This document shows positions 34,063-43,548 of a stretch of DNA of 52,704 nt, one piece after another (position 1 is the stretch's first letter; each line of letters starts with the position of its first letter). Source of the DNA: Akkermansiaceae bacterium. Lineage in GTDB: Bacteria; Verrucomicrobiota; Verrucomicrobiia; Verrucomicrobiales; Akkermansiaceae. The position numbers and the translations under genes were made by a program. The stretch lies in the NCBI GenBank assembly GCA_025363295.1, contig JANYEC010000083.1, positions 1 through 52,704 of the forward strand. The letters run 5' to 3'. Under the pieces are notes generated by a model. It was not told the origin of the DNA, did not search any database, and saw only the letters and a list, made by a program, of their open reading frames with translations.

Positions 34063-35262
34063 ATGGCATGGAGGATCGATGAAGCCGTCGCGCATGGCGA
34101 AATTGACAATACCGTCGAAGGTCACACGACCGGGCGCATTTGGCTGGCGGGGCGGGACGAGCCGCTGATCCTTTCATTGGATGGGGATTGCTGGCGCGAC
34201 TTGGCCGGGACGCGATTGCAGTTTGAGAATCCCAACCCGAAAGCTGTGGAGGATTCGGATGCGCTGGACGTGGACCAGTCGGGAATCATCGGCGATATGA
34301 CGGCCTCCCGGAAAAACAAGGTGCCGACGGTAAGTGAGGAGGTGTTTCACGAACTTTATGAAAATAATCGTGAAATCCCTTATGAGTGGCGGAATACCCT
34401 TTACCTCGAATGGTTCAGCGAAATCAACGGGCGGGTGGTGATTGAATCGGCCGGCTACGAGATGACGATTTCGCCGCACGAGTGGGAAATGGATGAAGAC
34501 GCGGAGGATGCGCAAAAACTGGCAAATCTGAACTCGATGCGGGATTTCATGGCGCAGGTAATCCGCCGCCGCAATCCTGATGGGCCCGAACCGGAAACAT
34601 CGGAGGAGCTGGATGAGTTCGCATGGGAGGAGCGCTTGAAGGAATCGGATCGCCTAACGGATGCCTATCAGGAGGTGTTGGAAAAATACATGGAGGATTC
34701 TGATAGCGAACAGAAGGAAGCGTTCGTGATGGGCTGGGATGGTTTGTTAGATGCGCTGGCCGAGCGCGATGAGGCGGGCGAGGAGGATTTCACGGAGGAG
34801 GACAAAGCCTACCAACTTCTGGAACATGACGAGGAAGATTTAGACGACGAGGAAGTGACTGAAGATGATTTCGGCGAGGCGGATGAAGAGCCTTATGGCG
34901 ATGAGGAGAATCACCCGTTGCAAGCGCTGGCTCAAGAGTTGGCCATGCGTGCCATGGATGTGATCCAGCGCGATGCCGGCCAGGGAACTCCATCGTATGT
35001 GTTGATCACCAATCTCCTGCAGGTCAGTGGCAAACTCGCCGGTGCGCTCAATGAACGGGGAGGCGGCTACGAGCCCGAGACCGGATTTGTGTTAGCTGTT
35101 TTAAAACGCTGTCTGAACTGGCTAAACGAAGCGGTGGGAGCCTGCCAAGAGCTGATAAACGCGGAGCGCGATCCCGACCAGCGTGCGGCCTTGGAACATG
35201 TGCGCAGCTCCGCATTTGAGATCCGCGATGGAATTGTGGAACTCCGCCGCGAGCTGAAGTAG
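34063..35262 (+). CDS. Large acidic hypothetical protein
   Basis: A 399-residue protein from the ATG at 34063; ten upstream in-frame codons are probably not translated. The N-terminal ~130 residues look like a folded beta-rich domain (HGEIDNTVEGHTTGRIWLAG, LILSLDGDCWRDLAGTRLQF). The middle (about 180-290) is extremely acidic with runs of Glu/Asp such as DEEDLDDEEVTEDDFGEAD. The C-terminal 110 residues are helical (QALAQELAMRAMDVIQRDA, AGALNERGGGYEPETG). I recognise no named family. Acidic linkers often mimic nucleic acid or bind basic partners, which is inference. It lies six bases from the convergent murJ gene. Confidence 0.75.
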   Translation: MAWRIDEAVAHGEIDNTVEGHTTGRIWLAGRDEPLILSLDGDCWRDLAGTRLQFENPNPKAVEDSDALDVDQSGIIGDMTASRKNKVPTVSEEVFHELYENNREIPYEWRNTLYLEWFSEINGRVVIESAGYEMTISPHEWEMDEDAEDAQKLANLNSMRDFMAQVIRRRNPDGPEPETSEELDEFAWEERLKESDRLTDAYQEVLEKYMEDSDSEQKEAFVMGWDGLLDALAERDEAGEEDFTEEDKAYQLLEHDEEDLDDEEVTEDDFGEADEEPYGDEENHPLQALAQELAMRAMDVIQRDAGQGTPSYVLITNLLQVSGKLAGALNERGGGYEPETGFVLAVLKRCLNWLNEAVGACQELINAERDPDQRAALEHVRSSAFEIRDGIVELRRELK

Positions 35263-35267
35263 AGCTG

Positions 35268-36863
35268 TTAGCGCCGTAGCTTGCGGGTGAACATTGCGAG
35301 CGCCTCGTCCGCCTCCGAAACGCGCAGCAGCTTGGCCACAATGAAATACACTCCGGACGCAAGGCCGATGGTGCCGCCAAGGAGGGTGATTTTCGGCAAG
35401 AATTTCATCCCCGCAAGATCGGTAAAGAGATAGCGGTTCGCGAGCACGCACACTCCGGCCATCATGGCTCCGGCGGCTAATAATTTCGCTAACATCACTA
35501 ACAATTCTCCGGTGCCAAGGTCGCCCGCGAACTTTCGCATCGCGAGAAAGAGTAGTAGGAAATTGACCGATGCGGTGATGCTCGTGGTCAAGGCGAGCGA
35601 TTCGTGACCCCAGCCGAAGACATAGACAAAAAGGTAATTGAAGCCGAGGTTCAGGCCGAGCGCGAGAAAGCTCACTAACATCGGAAACCAGCGTTTATCG
35701 ATGGCATAGAACGCAGGTTGCAAGACCTTGAGCGCCGCGTAAAAAACCAAGCCATATCCATAAGCGCGCAAGGCCAAGGCGGTTTCCACGCGTTGGAGGG
35801 CATTGAATTTTCCGTGTTCGTAAATCACGCTGATGATCGGCTGCGCCAAGACTGCTAGACCGATGGTAGAAGGTAGGACAAGAAAGGCCACCAGTCGTAA
35901 GCCCTTCGCGAGGGTCGGTCGGAATTCGGCTGATATTCCGCCGATGGCCGCGCGTGAAAGTGCGGGCAGGGTCACGGTAGCGACGGCCACTCCGAAGATA
36001 CCTATCGGGAGCTGCATCAAGCGGAACGCGCAGTTCAACCAGCTAACAGCACCCGCACCCACGCCGACGGCGAACATCGAGTTTACCACGACATTGATCT
36101 GCACGACCGAAGACGAAATCACCGCAGGCCCCATCAGCCGCAGGATTTGGCGCACCCCCGGATCACGCCATTGGAAATTCGCGGCAAACCTGTAACCGAC
36201 ACGATGGAGTGCCGGAAACTGACATACTAACTGAGCCAAGCCGCCGATCACGACTCCGATAGAAAATCCGATCAAGCTGCGTGGTCCCCAGGTCGGATCC
36301 ATCCAGTATCCGATGCCTGCGCCACCGATCATTGAGCCGAGATTGAAAAAACACGAGGACAGCGCTGGCATTCCAAAAATGTTTTTCGCGTTGAGCATCC
36401 CCATGACCAAGGCCGCGAGAGAAACTAACAAAATGAATGGATACATGACCCGCACCATGGTGACGGTGAGAGCGAGATCCTGCGGATTGTAAACCCGGCG
36501 GCTGTTATCGCTCCGTGCCAGAGTAGTTAGAAGATCCACGATCCAAGGTGCGGCAAACACACCGATCAAAGTCACCACGCTCATGAAGACCGCGGCCAGT
36601 GTCATCATCTTATTCGCCAGCGCCCAAGCGGACTCATCACCTTCGGATTTCAGTTGCTTTGAAAACGTCGTCACGAATGCCTGTGAAAGCGCACCCTCGG
36701 CGAACAAGTCTCGCAGGAGGTTTGGAATTCGGAATGCGAGCTGGAAACAATCCAAGGCTGCACCGGCCCCGAAAATGGAGGTGAACATCATTTCACGCGC
36801 GAGACCTAACACGCGGCTCGCCATCACGGCGGCGCTGACTTTCCAAGTGGCTTTGGCGGACAT
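35268..36863 (-). CDS. murJ: Lipid II flippase MurJ (MviN)
   Basis: Moves the peptidoglycan precursor lipid II across the inner membrane. At 531 residues with about 14 helices it carries MurJ/MviN features: SRVLGLAREMMFTSIFGAG near the start, then FQLAFRIPNLLRDLFAEGALSQAFVTTF, which contains the essential RxPN and EGA segments. Also present are FNLGSMIGGAG, FQWRDPGVRQILRLMGPAVI and SAVSWLN-like AVSWLNCAFRLMQLPIGIFGVA. Length and order are typical. It stands between the acidic protein and the HAD hydrolase. Confidence 0.93.
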   Translation of the reverse strand: MSAKATWKVSAAVMASRVLGLAREMMFTSIFGAGAALDCFQLAFRIPNLLRDLFAEGALSQAFVTTFSKQLKSEGDESAWALANKMMTLAAVFMSVVTLIGVFAAPWIVDLLTTLARSDNSRRVYNPQDLALTVTMVRVMYPFILLVSLAALVMGMLNAKNIFGMPALSSCFFNLGSMIGGAGIGYWMDPTWGPRSLIGFSIGVVIGGLAQLVCQFPALHRVGYRFAANFQWRDPGVRQILRLMGPAVISSSVVQINVVVNSMFAVGVGAGAVSWLNCAFRLMQLPIGIFGVAVATVTLPALSRAAIGGISAEFRPTLAKGLRLVAFLVLPSTIGLAVLAQPIISVIYEHGKFNALQRVETALALRAYGYGLVFYAALKVLQPAFYAIDKRWFPMLVSFLALGLNLGFNYLFVYVFGWGHESLALTTSITASVNFLLLFLAMRKFAGDLGTGELLVMLAKLLAAGAMMAGVCVLANRYLFTDLAGMKFLPKITLLGGTIGLASGVYFIVAKLLRVSEADEALAMFTRKLRR

Positions 36864-36909
36864 CGGTAAGAAAGGGAAGGGGGAGATAAATGTTCCGCCC
36901 CGAAAAAAG

Positions 36910-37791
36910 TTAGAATGTCGGTGCGGCGATGGTGGCGTTGTCCCTCTCTTCGATGCGGCGGCGGAGGATGCGATCAGCAGTTTCAGTCACCATTTCTGAT
37001 AGTAGCAGCCACAGGTGCGAACCTTCGCGGTAGTCGGCGGGGGCGATGTGTTTAACGCGCCCGGCGTGGGTGGAGAGTTGGAAACATTTCCTAAACGAGC
37101 GACCGGTGGCGTCTTCAGGATTGTAAACGGCAATGCCTTGGCCGCCGTTTCGGTTCATCACGGTGAAGCAGGGGACGTCGGTGGGGCCATCGCCGACATA
37201 GACCATATTTTCAAAAGGAATGGGGCGCTGGTCGGCAGGCATGTGGTCGTTCACGTCTTGATCATAGCCAAGCATCCCTTTGTTAATGCGGAAGAGGTAT
37301 TGGGTCTTGGTGGTGTGGGAAATGACGCGCTTCGGGAAACTGATGCGGCCCTCGGCGTCTTCTCCGAATTCGCATCCGAACATGGCTTTGACGAAAGGGC
37401 GGAGGCGTGAGCCATCTAGCAGCGCTTTGAGGCCGGACGAAATAATGTAGTGCTCCACCTTGATCCCGGCCAGCTCGTGCTCCGGGCGGAGGGAGGCTTT
37501 TGGCAGGGCTTCGAAAAGTTCAGGAAGGCCGGGGAAAAAGCGCAGACCGGCACCGAGCTGGCTGAGTCGGGAGTTGGTGACGTTGTCCATGCCGAGGTAA
37601 TCGAGCAGGCATTTCATGTAGGCGAGCTCTCCATCCCATTTCTGGTCGTGGACGAGGGCGTTGCACTTTTTCCAGAACTGGGCGGGATCGATGCCAAACT
37701 CGGGGAAAAGCACGTCATCCTGCATGTAGCGCGGGCTGAGTGTCTGATCGTAATCGTAGACCAGAGCGATGATATTTTGCGGCGCTGCCAT
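36910..37791 (-). CDS. HAD-superfamily hydrolase (phosphatase-like)
   Basis: A 293-residue HAD protein. Motif I is YDYDQTLSP with the nucleophilic first Asp and the acid/base second Asp; motif II is the Ser in [11 protein letters not shown]; motif III Lys is probably in the [11 protein letters not shown] region; and motif IV is the [12 protein letters not shown] acidic pair. The large cap between motif I and II marks it as a C1-like phosphatase of unknown substrate. The start is the ATG complementary to 37789-37791. It sits head to head with the MsbA-like exporter gene (180 bases apart) and 46 bases upstream of murJ on the same strand. Confidence 0.85.
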   Translation of the reverse strand: MAAPQNIIALVYDYDQTLSPRYMQDDVLFPEFGIDPAQFWKKCNALVHDQKWDGELAYMKCLLDYLGMDNVTNSRLSQLGAGLRFFPGLPELFEALPKASLRPEHELAGIKVEHYIISSGLKALLDGSRLRPFVKAMFGCEFGEDAEGRISFPKRVISHTTKTQYLFRINKGMLGYDQDVNDHMPADQRPIPFENMVYVGDGPTDVPCFTVMNRNGGQGIAVYNPEDATGRSFRKCFQLSTHAGRVKHIAPADYREGSHLWLLLSEMVTETADRILRRRIEERDNATIAAPTF

Positions 37792-37970
37792 GACTGGGGG
37801 AGGCAAGCAACCGCAGGGCCGGGCGACAAGGCGGAAATCCGGCGGTGGCGAAGATTAACCGGATTCCCGTGGGGGAATGTCCACAGCGCATGCGGGGTTG
37901 CGGAGAATTGGCAGTGAAAGAATCGCGCTTGCCGCATTAGGCTCGGGCGGTGAACCTTCTTCTTTCAGAA

Positions 37971-39755
37971 ATGCGTTATCTTTCTTATTACAAATATTTG
38001 CGACCTGTGCGTTGGCAGTTCGCGCTGGGCGTGTTTGCGGGAGTCATGCAGGCCGCCGCCACGGGCTTGGGGCTTCCACTGATGGTGAAGGTTGTTTTTC
38101 CGTTGCTTTTTCGCGAGCCAGGACATGCCAACTCGTGGTATGAAGTGTGGATGAGGAGTCTGTTAGGTGAGGTCTCGCATGAGAAGCTTCTTTTTGTAAG
38201 TTGCCTCTGGATCCCGGTGATTTTCTTCATCCGCTCAGTGGCGGATTATGCCAACTCGTATTTGATCCAGTATGCGGGCCAGCGCGTGCTGGAGGACATT
38301 CGCATCGATTTGTTCGTTAAGCTTCAAAAACTGCCACTGTCGTTTTTCAAGAAAAACTCATCGGGTGATCTGTTAGCCCGACTCATGAGCGATACCGCGA
38401 TCTTGCGCCAAATGATCGCAAATGTTTCCAGCGATTTAATCAAGCAACCGGTCACGTTAGTGGGGGCGTTAGGCTATCTGGCATATCTATCCTATAAAGA
38501 TCACAGCGTCTTCATCGTGCTGATCTCTATCATTGTGGTGCCGATCTGCGTGTTAGTCATTCGGGCTGCGGGCAACAAGCTCACCAAGCGTGCGAAATCC
38601 TTACAACAAAAGGGCGGCAATCTCACGGCGGCGCTATCGGAAAGCTTACAAGCACCGCTGGAAATTCGCGCTTACAATTTGGAGGACATGCAAATTTCCC
38701 TATTTAGGAATCGGATTCACGAAATGTTTAAGTTAGGCATGAAGGTGGTGAAATACCGCCAAGCTATTTCTCCTACGATCGAGGTGGTGTCAGCGGCAGG
38801 GTTCGCGGTTGCCTTGTTTCTCGGGGTGCGATATGGAATGACACAATCTGATTTCACCGCTTTAGGCATGGCGCTTTTCTTCGCGATCGAGCCGATCAAA
38901 AAGCTTGGCGCGGTTCACTCGCTGTTGAAGCAAGCAGATGCTTCGATTGATCGGATAGAATTTATCTCTAACGAAGTGGACACGCTACCTGATCCTGTTT
39001 CGCCGAAGGTGTTCGCGGCGCCCCGTGAGGCGATTCGTTTTGAGAATCTCTCATTCGCCTATGGGGAAGAACCGGTTTTAAAGGAGATCAGTCTTAAAAT
39101 TCCAGTCGGCCAAGTCGTCGCACTCGTGGGCCCCAGCGGCGCGGGAAAATCAACTTTCGCTCATTTGATTCCTCGATTTTATGATCCCCAATCCGGTGCA
39201 ATCACGTTCGATGGCTCTAACATCCGCGATTTCATGAAAAAAGATCTGCGGAATGCCATCGCCGTGGTTCCGCAGATGCCCTCGCTTTTCATTGGCACCA
39301 TCGCATCCAATATCAGGGTCGGGCGTGCCGATGCAAGTGATGAGGAGGTGATCGAAGCTGCCCGCCGCGCTCATGCGGATGAATTCATCCGTACCCTTCC
39401 GCAGGGGTATCAAACGGAGGTGGGCGAGCGTGGCGACCTTCTATCAGGTGGCCAGCGCCAGCGGATTGCGATTGCCCGCGCGTTTCTCAAAGATGCCCCG
39501 ATTTTAATTCTCGACGAGGCAACTAGCGCGCTCGATTCGGAGAGTGAAGCGATGGTGCAGCAAGCGCTCGCCGCCCTCGTGAAAGGGAGGACCACCTTTA
39601 TTATCGCTCACCGCTTCAGCACCATCACCATCGCCGATCGCGTGTTGGTTTTCCAACAAGGCCGCATTGTCGCGGATGGGAATCATGAGACGCTGCGCGA
39701 AACGGATCCCACCTATCAGTCGATGCTTGGCAGTCAGATCCTAGGCGGGGCTTGA
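37971..39755 (+). CDS. ABC exporter, MsbA-like (lipid or drug export)
   Basis: A 594-residue fused exporter: six transmembrane helices (residues ~15-310) and a C-terminal ATPase. It has the coupling-helix segment LPLSFFKKNSSGDLLARLMSD and VGALGYLAYLSYKDHSV in the membrane part, Walker A GPSGAGKST, Q-loop VPQMPSLF, signature LSGGQRQR, Walker B ILDEATSALD and switch IIAHRFST. MsbA-type half-transporters dimerise and flip lipid A core or drugs. The ATG at 37971 is used; a GTG at 37950 would add seven residues. It is convergent with the second exporter and their 3' ends overlap by 15 bases. Confidence 0.9.
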   Translation: MRYLSYYKYLRPVRWQFALGVFAGVMQAAATGLGLPLMVKVVFPLLFREPGHANSWYEVWMRSLLGEVSHEKLLFVSCLWIPVIFFIRSVADYANSYLIQYAGQRVLEDIRIDLFVKLQKLPLSFFKKNSSGDLLARLMSDTAILRQMIANVSSDLIKQPVTLVGALGYLAYLSYKDHSVFIVLISIIVVPICVLVIRAAGNKLTKRAKSLQQKGGNLTAALSESLQAPLEIRAYNLEDMQISLFRNRIHEMFKLGMKVVKYRQAISPTIEVVSAAGFAVALFLGVRYGMTQSDFTALGMALFFAIEPIKKLGAVHSLLKQADASIDRIEFISNEVDTLPDPVSPKVFAAPREAIRFENLSFAYGEEPVLKEISLKIPVGQVVALVGPSGAGKSTFAHLIPRFYDPQSGAITFDGSNIRDFMKKDLRNAIAVVPQMPSLFIGTIASNIRVGRADASDEEVIEAARRAHADEFIRTLPQGYQTEVGERGDLLSGGQRQRIAIARAFLKDAPILILDEATSALDSESEAMVQQALAALVKGRTTFIIAHRFSTITIADRVLVFQQGRIVADGNHETLRETDPTYQSMLGSQILGGA

Positions 39756-41483
39756 GGGGGCTTGTGCGAGGAAAGATTTCTGACAGAGCTCGGCATATTT
39801 TCCGCCTTCTGCTAACAGTGTTGTGTGGGTGCCTTGCTCGATGACACAGCCTTTTTCCAAAACGTAAATCCGGTCCGCGTTCTGAATGGTCGAGAGCCGA
39901 TGGGCGATCACGAAGGCCGTGCGGTTTTCCATCAAGCAGTCGAGCGCGTCTTGGATTTGGCGCTCGGTTTCGGAGTCCACGGAGGCGGTTGCCTCGTCTA
40001 GCAGAAGAATCGGTGCGTTTTTCAGCAGCGCACGTGCGATGGACAATCGTTGTTTTTCCCCGCCTGATAGTTTTACGCCGCGCTCGCCGACATTGGTATC
40101 GAGCTGCTTTGGAAGCCCGCGCACAAAGTGATCCGCGTGGGCGGCATCGAGGGCATGCCAGAGATCCGCGTCTGAGGCGTCACGCTTAGCGAGCAGGAGG
40201 TTTTCCCGCACCGTCCCATTAAAGAGAAATGGCTCCTGAGTCACGTAGGCGAGGTGCTCCCGTAATGAGGCCTTTGCCAAGCCGCCAATATCCACACCGT
40301 CGATGGTGATGGTGCCAGAGGTGCTTTCGTAAAATCGGGCCAATAGCGAGAGGACTGTGGTCTTGCCCGCTCCCGTCGAGCCGACTAGCGCGATCGTCTG
40401 GCCTGGTAGCGCATCGAGGGTGACACTGTGAAGTGTCGGCTGGTCCTGATAGGCAAATGACACTTCGTCAAAGTGCACGTGCCCCGCAATTTTATCAGGA
40501 AGATTTTCTCCGTGCGTGGCATTCGCTTCTTCTTGCGAGTCTAAGATGTCGAAGACCCGGTCTGCGGCCGCGCGTCCTGATAGAAGCATTTGGTTGAGCG
40601 AGTTCAAGCGGTCGATGGGCTCGTAGAAAAGCGAGAGAAATAGCAGAAATCTCGTAAAGTCTCCGATGGTTAGAGTTCCCTTCATCACTGCGGAGCCGCC
40701 GAACGCGAGAACCAGCACGTAGCCCGTCATTCGCAGGAACGACATGCCCGGGGAGTAGATCGCCCACCATTTCATCATGCGAAGCGAGGCGACCCGCAGC
40801 GCATCGGAAAAGTTGTTGAAGCGCGAGTGTTCGGCTGCTTCTGCCGCGTAAGCTTTGATTTGCCTCACACCGGAAATATTGTCGTGAAGCAGGGCGTTCA
40901 AGTCGGACGCGGCATCCCTTTGATTGCGGTAGCGGTCGCGGCCCTTAGTCGAGTAAACCCATGCTCCCAGAGCGAGGAATGGCACCGGCAGGGTAGCCCA
41001 GGCTGCCACCGTAGGATTTAGAAAAAACAAAAAGATGCCAATTCCCACGACTTGCAGCGCCGCGATCAAGCCCTGTTCCACTCCGTCGATCAGCACCCGC
41101 TCCATGTTGGTCACATCCTCCACCACCCGCGTCATGATGTCTCCAGTGCGCCTAGTATCAAACCACTGGAGCGGCAAACGCTGGATTTTTTCGTAAAGAT
41201 CCGAACGGATATCGAAGATTACCTTCTGCTCAAACGTGTTATTGATGAAAATTCGGACCGCGTTCAGGCCGTCTTTGGCGAGGAATCCCAACAGTGCGAC
41301 GACAATCCAAAATGAAAACTCATGGTGCCGTGCGGGATTAGGGATGATTTTATCAATCACGTGGCCGGTCGCATTTGGGAAAACAAAAACGGCCAGAGTC
41401 ATCCCGACTGCGCAGAAAAGCTGTGCAGTTGCGAGGCCTGGATAGTGACGCAAGTAGGAAAAAACGCGGAGAATGGACTTCAT
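39741..41483 (-). CDS. ABC exporter, second MsbA-like half-transporter
   Basis: A 580-residue fused membrane/ATPase half-transporter. The membrane part opens HYPGLATAQLFCAVG and carries LPLQWFDTRRTGDIMTRVVED as coupling helix. The ATPase has Walker A GSTGAGKTT, Q-loop VTQEPFLF, signature LSGGEKQR, Walker B LLDEATASVD and switch VIAHRLST. It is a lipid/drug-exporter class protein with no determinable substrate. Its C-terminal codons overlap the other exporter gene on the opposite strand (39741-39755). The two proteins are different enough that they may act as a heterodimer, but opposite orientation argues for separate control. Confidence 0.9.
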   Translation of the reverse strand: MKSILRVFSYLRHYPGLATAQLFCAVGMTLAVFVFPNATGHVIDKIIPNPARHHEFSFWIVVALLGFLAKDGLNAVRIFINNTFEQKVIFDIRSDLYEKIQRLPLQWFDTRRTGDIMTRVVEDVTNMERVLIDGVEQGLIAALQVVGIGIFLFFLNPTVAAWATLPVPFLALGAWVYSTKGRDRYRNQRDAASDLNALLHDNISGVRQIKAYAAEAAEHSRFNNFSDALRVASLRMMKWWAIYSPGMSFLRMTGYVLVLAFGGSAVMKGTLTIGDFTRFLLFLSLFYEPIDRLNSLNQMLLSGRAAADRVFDILDSQEEANATHGENLPDKIAGHVHFDEVSFAYQDQPTLHSVTLDALPGQTIALVGSTGAGKTTVLSLLARFYESTSGTITIDGVDIGGLAKASLREHLAYVTQEPFLFNGTVRENLLLAKRDASDADLWHALDAAHADHFVRGLPKQLDTNVGERGVKLSGGEKQRLSIARALLKNAPILLLDEATASVDSETERQIQDALDCLMENRTAFVIAHRLSTIQNADRIYVLEKGCVIEQGTHTTLLAEGGKYAELCQKSFLAQAPSSPA

Positions 41484-41633
41484 GGTGATGGGAAAGCGAT
41501 GGTCTCGTGCAGCTGCTTTGTAAAGCCAAGGGCACTCAAGAATGAAAGTCTTTGAAATTTGAAGTTGCCGAGGCCAATTCAGACTTCCTATTCTTTGCCT
41601 ACACGGAATTCAAAGCTCTCATTTTTTAAACCC

Positions 41634-42428
41634 ATGGCAAACGTCTTCGGAATCCTCACAGCAATTGTTCTCGCACTCGCGGCATTTATTGCCACCAAAA
41701 ATAAAGCAGCATATGAGAATGAAATTTCTACGACCAAAGAGCAGAAAGCTCTGTTGACCAAAAGCCAGGCACGACTTACTGCCGCTGAAGCGAAACTCGT
41801 GGCTCTGCCAATCGAACGCGCTGCGGTGGATGCTGAAGTTGCCAAGCTAACCGAAGCCGAGGAGGCAGCGCAGGCATCTAACGCAAAACTAAAAGCGGAC
41901 TTCGACGAAAAAACTGCCAAGCTCGCTGCGAACAAGCAGAAACTCGACGATATCCGCGAGAAAACCGAGAAGACCGGGGATATCAAGGAACTCGCGTCCA
42001 AGATGAAGGCGACCAGCGGGGAGCTCGAGGAACTCAGTCAATCAATCACGGCGACTGAGGCGAAACTCGCAAATCTAACCGCCCAAGGTGCCCAAACTGA
42101 ATCTCAGATCAAAGCTAGTATGGCCAACTTTGCCGTCATCAGCAAAGGCGACTCCCTCCCGTCTCTGAAGACTCGCATTCGTTCAATCTATCCAAACTGG
42201 GGTTTTGTCACTCTCGCCTCGGGCAACACTGCCGGTGTTGTCACCAACTCCACTCTTGATGTGGTCAGGGACGGCCAGACGATTGCGAAACTTCTCGTCA
42301 CCGCCGTAGAAAGCAACAGCGCTTCCGCGAGTATCGTTCCCGATTCGATGGTGCCAGACGTCACACTGATGGTGGGCGACCGCGTCACGCCCAGCCAAAA
42401 GGATTCCAAACCTGCAGCTGCTAATTGA
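41634..42428 (+). CDS. Coiled-coil protein with MreC-like C-terminal domain, paralogue 1
   Basis: A 264-residue protein from the ATG at 41634 (earlier in-frame codons from 41559 are not signal-like). It begins with a membrane anchor (FGILTAIVLALAAFIATKN), then a long Ala/Lys/Glu-rich coiled coil (about residues 30-175, for example KLAANKQKLDDIREKTEK), and ends in a beta-rich domain with NWGFVTLASGNTAGV, VVRDGQTIAKLLV and DVTLMVGDRVTP. That order (anchor, coiled coil, beta domain) is the layout of MreC, the elongasome scaffold, though it is shorter and divergent. The gene at 42471 encodes a clear paralogue. Function is unknown; a periplasmic scaffold role is inferred. Confidence 0.7.
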   Translation: MANVFGILTAIVLALAAFIATKNKAAYENEISTTKEQKALLTKSQARLTAAEAKLVALPIERAAVDAEVAKLTEAEEAAQASNAKLKADFDEKTAKLAANKQKLDDIREKTEKTGDIKELASKMKATSGELEELSQSITATEAKLANLTAQGAQTESQIKASMANFAVISKGDSLPSLKTRIRSIYPNWGFVTLASGNTAGVVTNSTLDVVRDGQTIAKLLVTAVESNSASASIVPDSMVPDVTLMVGDRVTPSQKDSKPAAAN

Positions 42429-42470
42429 TTTTCCCGATTTCTCCTAAACCCTTTTCCTTCAGGACATCCC

Positions 42471-43280
42471 ATGAAAGCCATAGTTTATGTTATCGCCATC
42501 GTTGTTGCGGGTGGTGCTGCCTTTTTCTCCGTCTCCCATTCCGGAAAATTCGATGAACTTCAAAAGGATCGTCTAACCACGATTGCCTCAAATAAAGAAG
42601 TCACCGCGAAGGCCGAAGCCGCTGACAAAAACATCAAGGATGAAAAAGCGCTTCTTGTTGCATCCCAAGATAAAAAAGAACTCGTTAGCCAAAGTATCGA
42701 AACCCTCAAGGCGACCGGCTCCACTTTGAAGAACGAAGTTTCCAAACTCGATACCTCGCTCGAAGGGCAAACCGCCGAGTTCACTCAGCTCGAAAAAGCC
42801 CTCGATGAGGTTAATGCGATTATGTCCACTTTGGGTGGCGGCGTGACGCTAGATAATCTCGGCGAGAAAATTGCGGAGATCGAACAAAGCAAAAAAGATA
42901 AGCAAGCCAAACTGGACGAGCTGAAGACTCTCGTCAGTGGTGCCGAGAAAAACATTGAATCCAAGCGCGCGGAAGCGGATCGCCTAGTGACCCGTGGGAT
43001 CGAGCGCAATGCCCGGATCAGCCGTAATTCCATGGAAGCTGTTGTGACGGCCGTCAATCAGGAATGGGGATTCCTCGTGATTGGCGCGGGTTCAAACTCA
43101 GGCTTTACCCCTCAGACCGCTTTGTTAGTGCAACGGGATGGTCGTAAGATTGGTCGCGTTCGTCCATCGTCAATCGAGCCTACCCAAACGATCGCCGAGA
43201 TTGATCTCGAAAGTCTGGCTCCGGGTGTGCGTCTTCAGCCAGGTGATCGCGTCATTCTGGCGACCCCTACCGGAAATTGA
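42471..43280 (+). CDS. Coiled-coil protein with MreC-like C-terminal domain, paralogue 2
   Basis: A 269-residue paralogue of the preceding protein: N-terminal anchor (IVYVIAIVVAGGAAFFSVS), coiled coil from about residue 28 to 185, and a C-terminal domain EWGFLVIGAGSNSGF...VQRDGRKIGRVRPSSIE...GVRLQPGDRVILA. The C-terminal halves align along WGF, the Gly/Asn turn, V-x-RDG-x-x-I and the final GDRV. It begins 42 bases after the first gene and is followed by a small lipoprotein, so all three probably form one operon. Neither copy is full-length MreC. Confidence 0.75.
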   Translation: MKAIVYVIAIVVAGGAAFFSVSHSGKFDELQKDRLTTIASNKEVTAKAEAADKNIKDEKALLVASQDKKELVSQSIETLKATGSTLKNEVSKLDTSLEGQTAEFTQLEKALDEVNAIMSTLGGGVTLDNLGEKIAEIEQSKKDKQAKLDELKTLVSGAEKNIESKRAEADRLVTRGIERNARISRNSMEAVVTAVNQEWGFLVIGAGSNSGFTPQTALLVQRDGRKIGRVRPSSIEPTQTIAEIDLESLAPGVRLQPGDRVILATPTGN

Positions 43281-43302
43281 AACCCGCAATTTTTTTCTCT
43301 TC

Positions 43303-43331
43303 GGCTCCGTATGCTTGCAAGCTGAGGAGCC
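43303..43331. promoter_or_regulatory. Nested inverted repeat before the small lipoprotein gene
   Basis: GGCTCC (43303-43308) pairs with GGAGCC (43326-43331) around an inner palindrome GCTTGCAAGC. It follows an eight-T run and lies 17 bases before the lipoprotein start, so it could attenuate read-through from the coiled-coil genes or shape the lipoprotein leader. Confidence 0.4.
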
Positions 43332-43348
43332 TGTTTTATATTCCCACC

Positions 43349-43540
43349 ATGACCCTCAAATTCATTCTTTTGTTCACGGCGATGATTTCTAGCTTCGGAC
43401 TGATCGGTTGTGCTGATTCTCAAGAGAATAAGCCTGTGGGTCCTGCCAGTGAAACCAGTCAGATCCCATGGAACAGCCCCGTCGCAGGACAAGGCCAAGG
43501 TCAGTTCGGAATGATGCCCCAAAATCAATACCGGCGCTAA
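43349..43540 (+). CDS. Small lipoprotein with PWN...GQG motif
   Basis: A 63-residue protein starting at the ATG at 43349. It has a signal and lipobox (SSFGLIGC, Cys near residue 21), then a short tail with ETSQIPWNSPVAGQGQGQFG and MMPQNQYRR. I associate this kind of short tail ending in NxYRR with small lipoproteins of Verrucomicrobia, but have no named family. It follows the MreC-like pair, suggesting an envelope role, and is convergent with rlmH (8 bases apart). Confidence 0.7.
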   Translation: MTLKFILLFTAMISSFGLIGCADSQENKPVGPASETSQIPWNSPVAGQGQGQFGMMPQNQYRR

Positions 43541-43548
43541 TACCCCTT

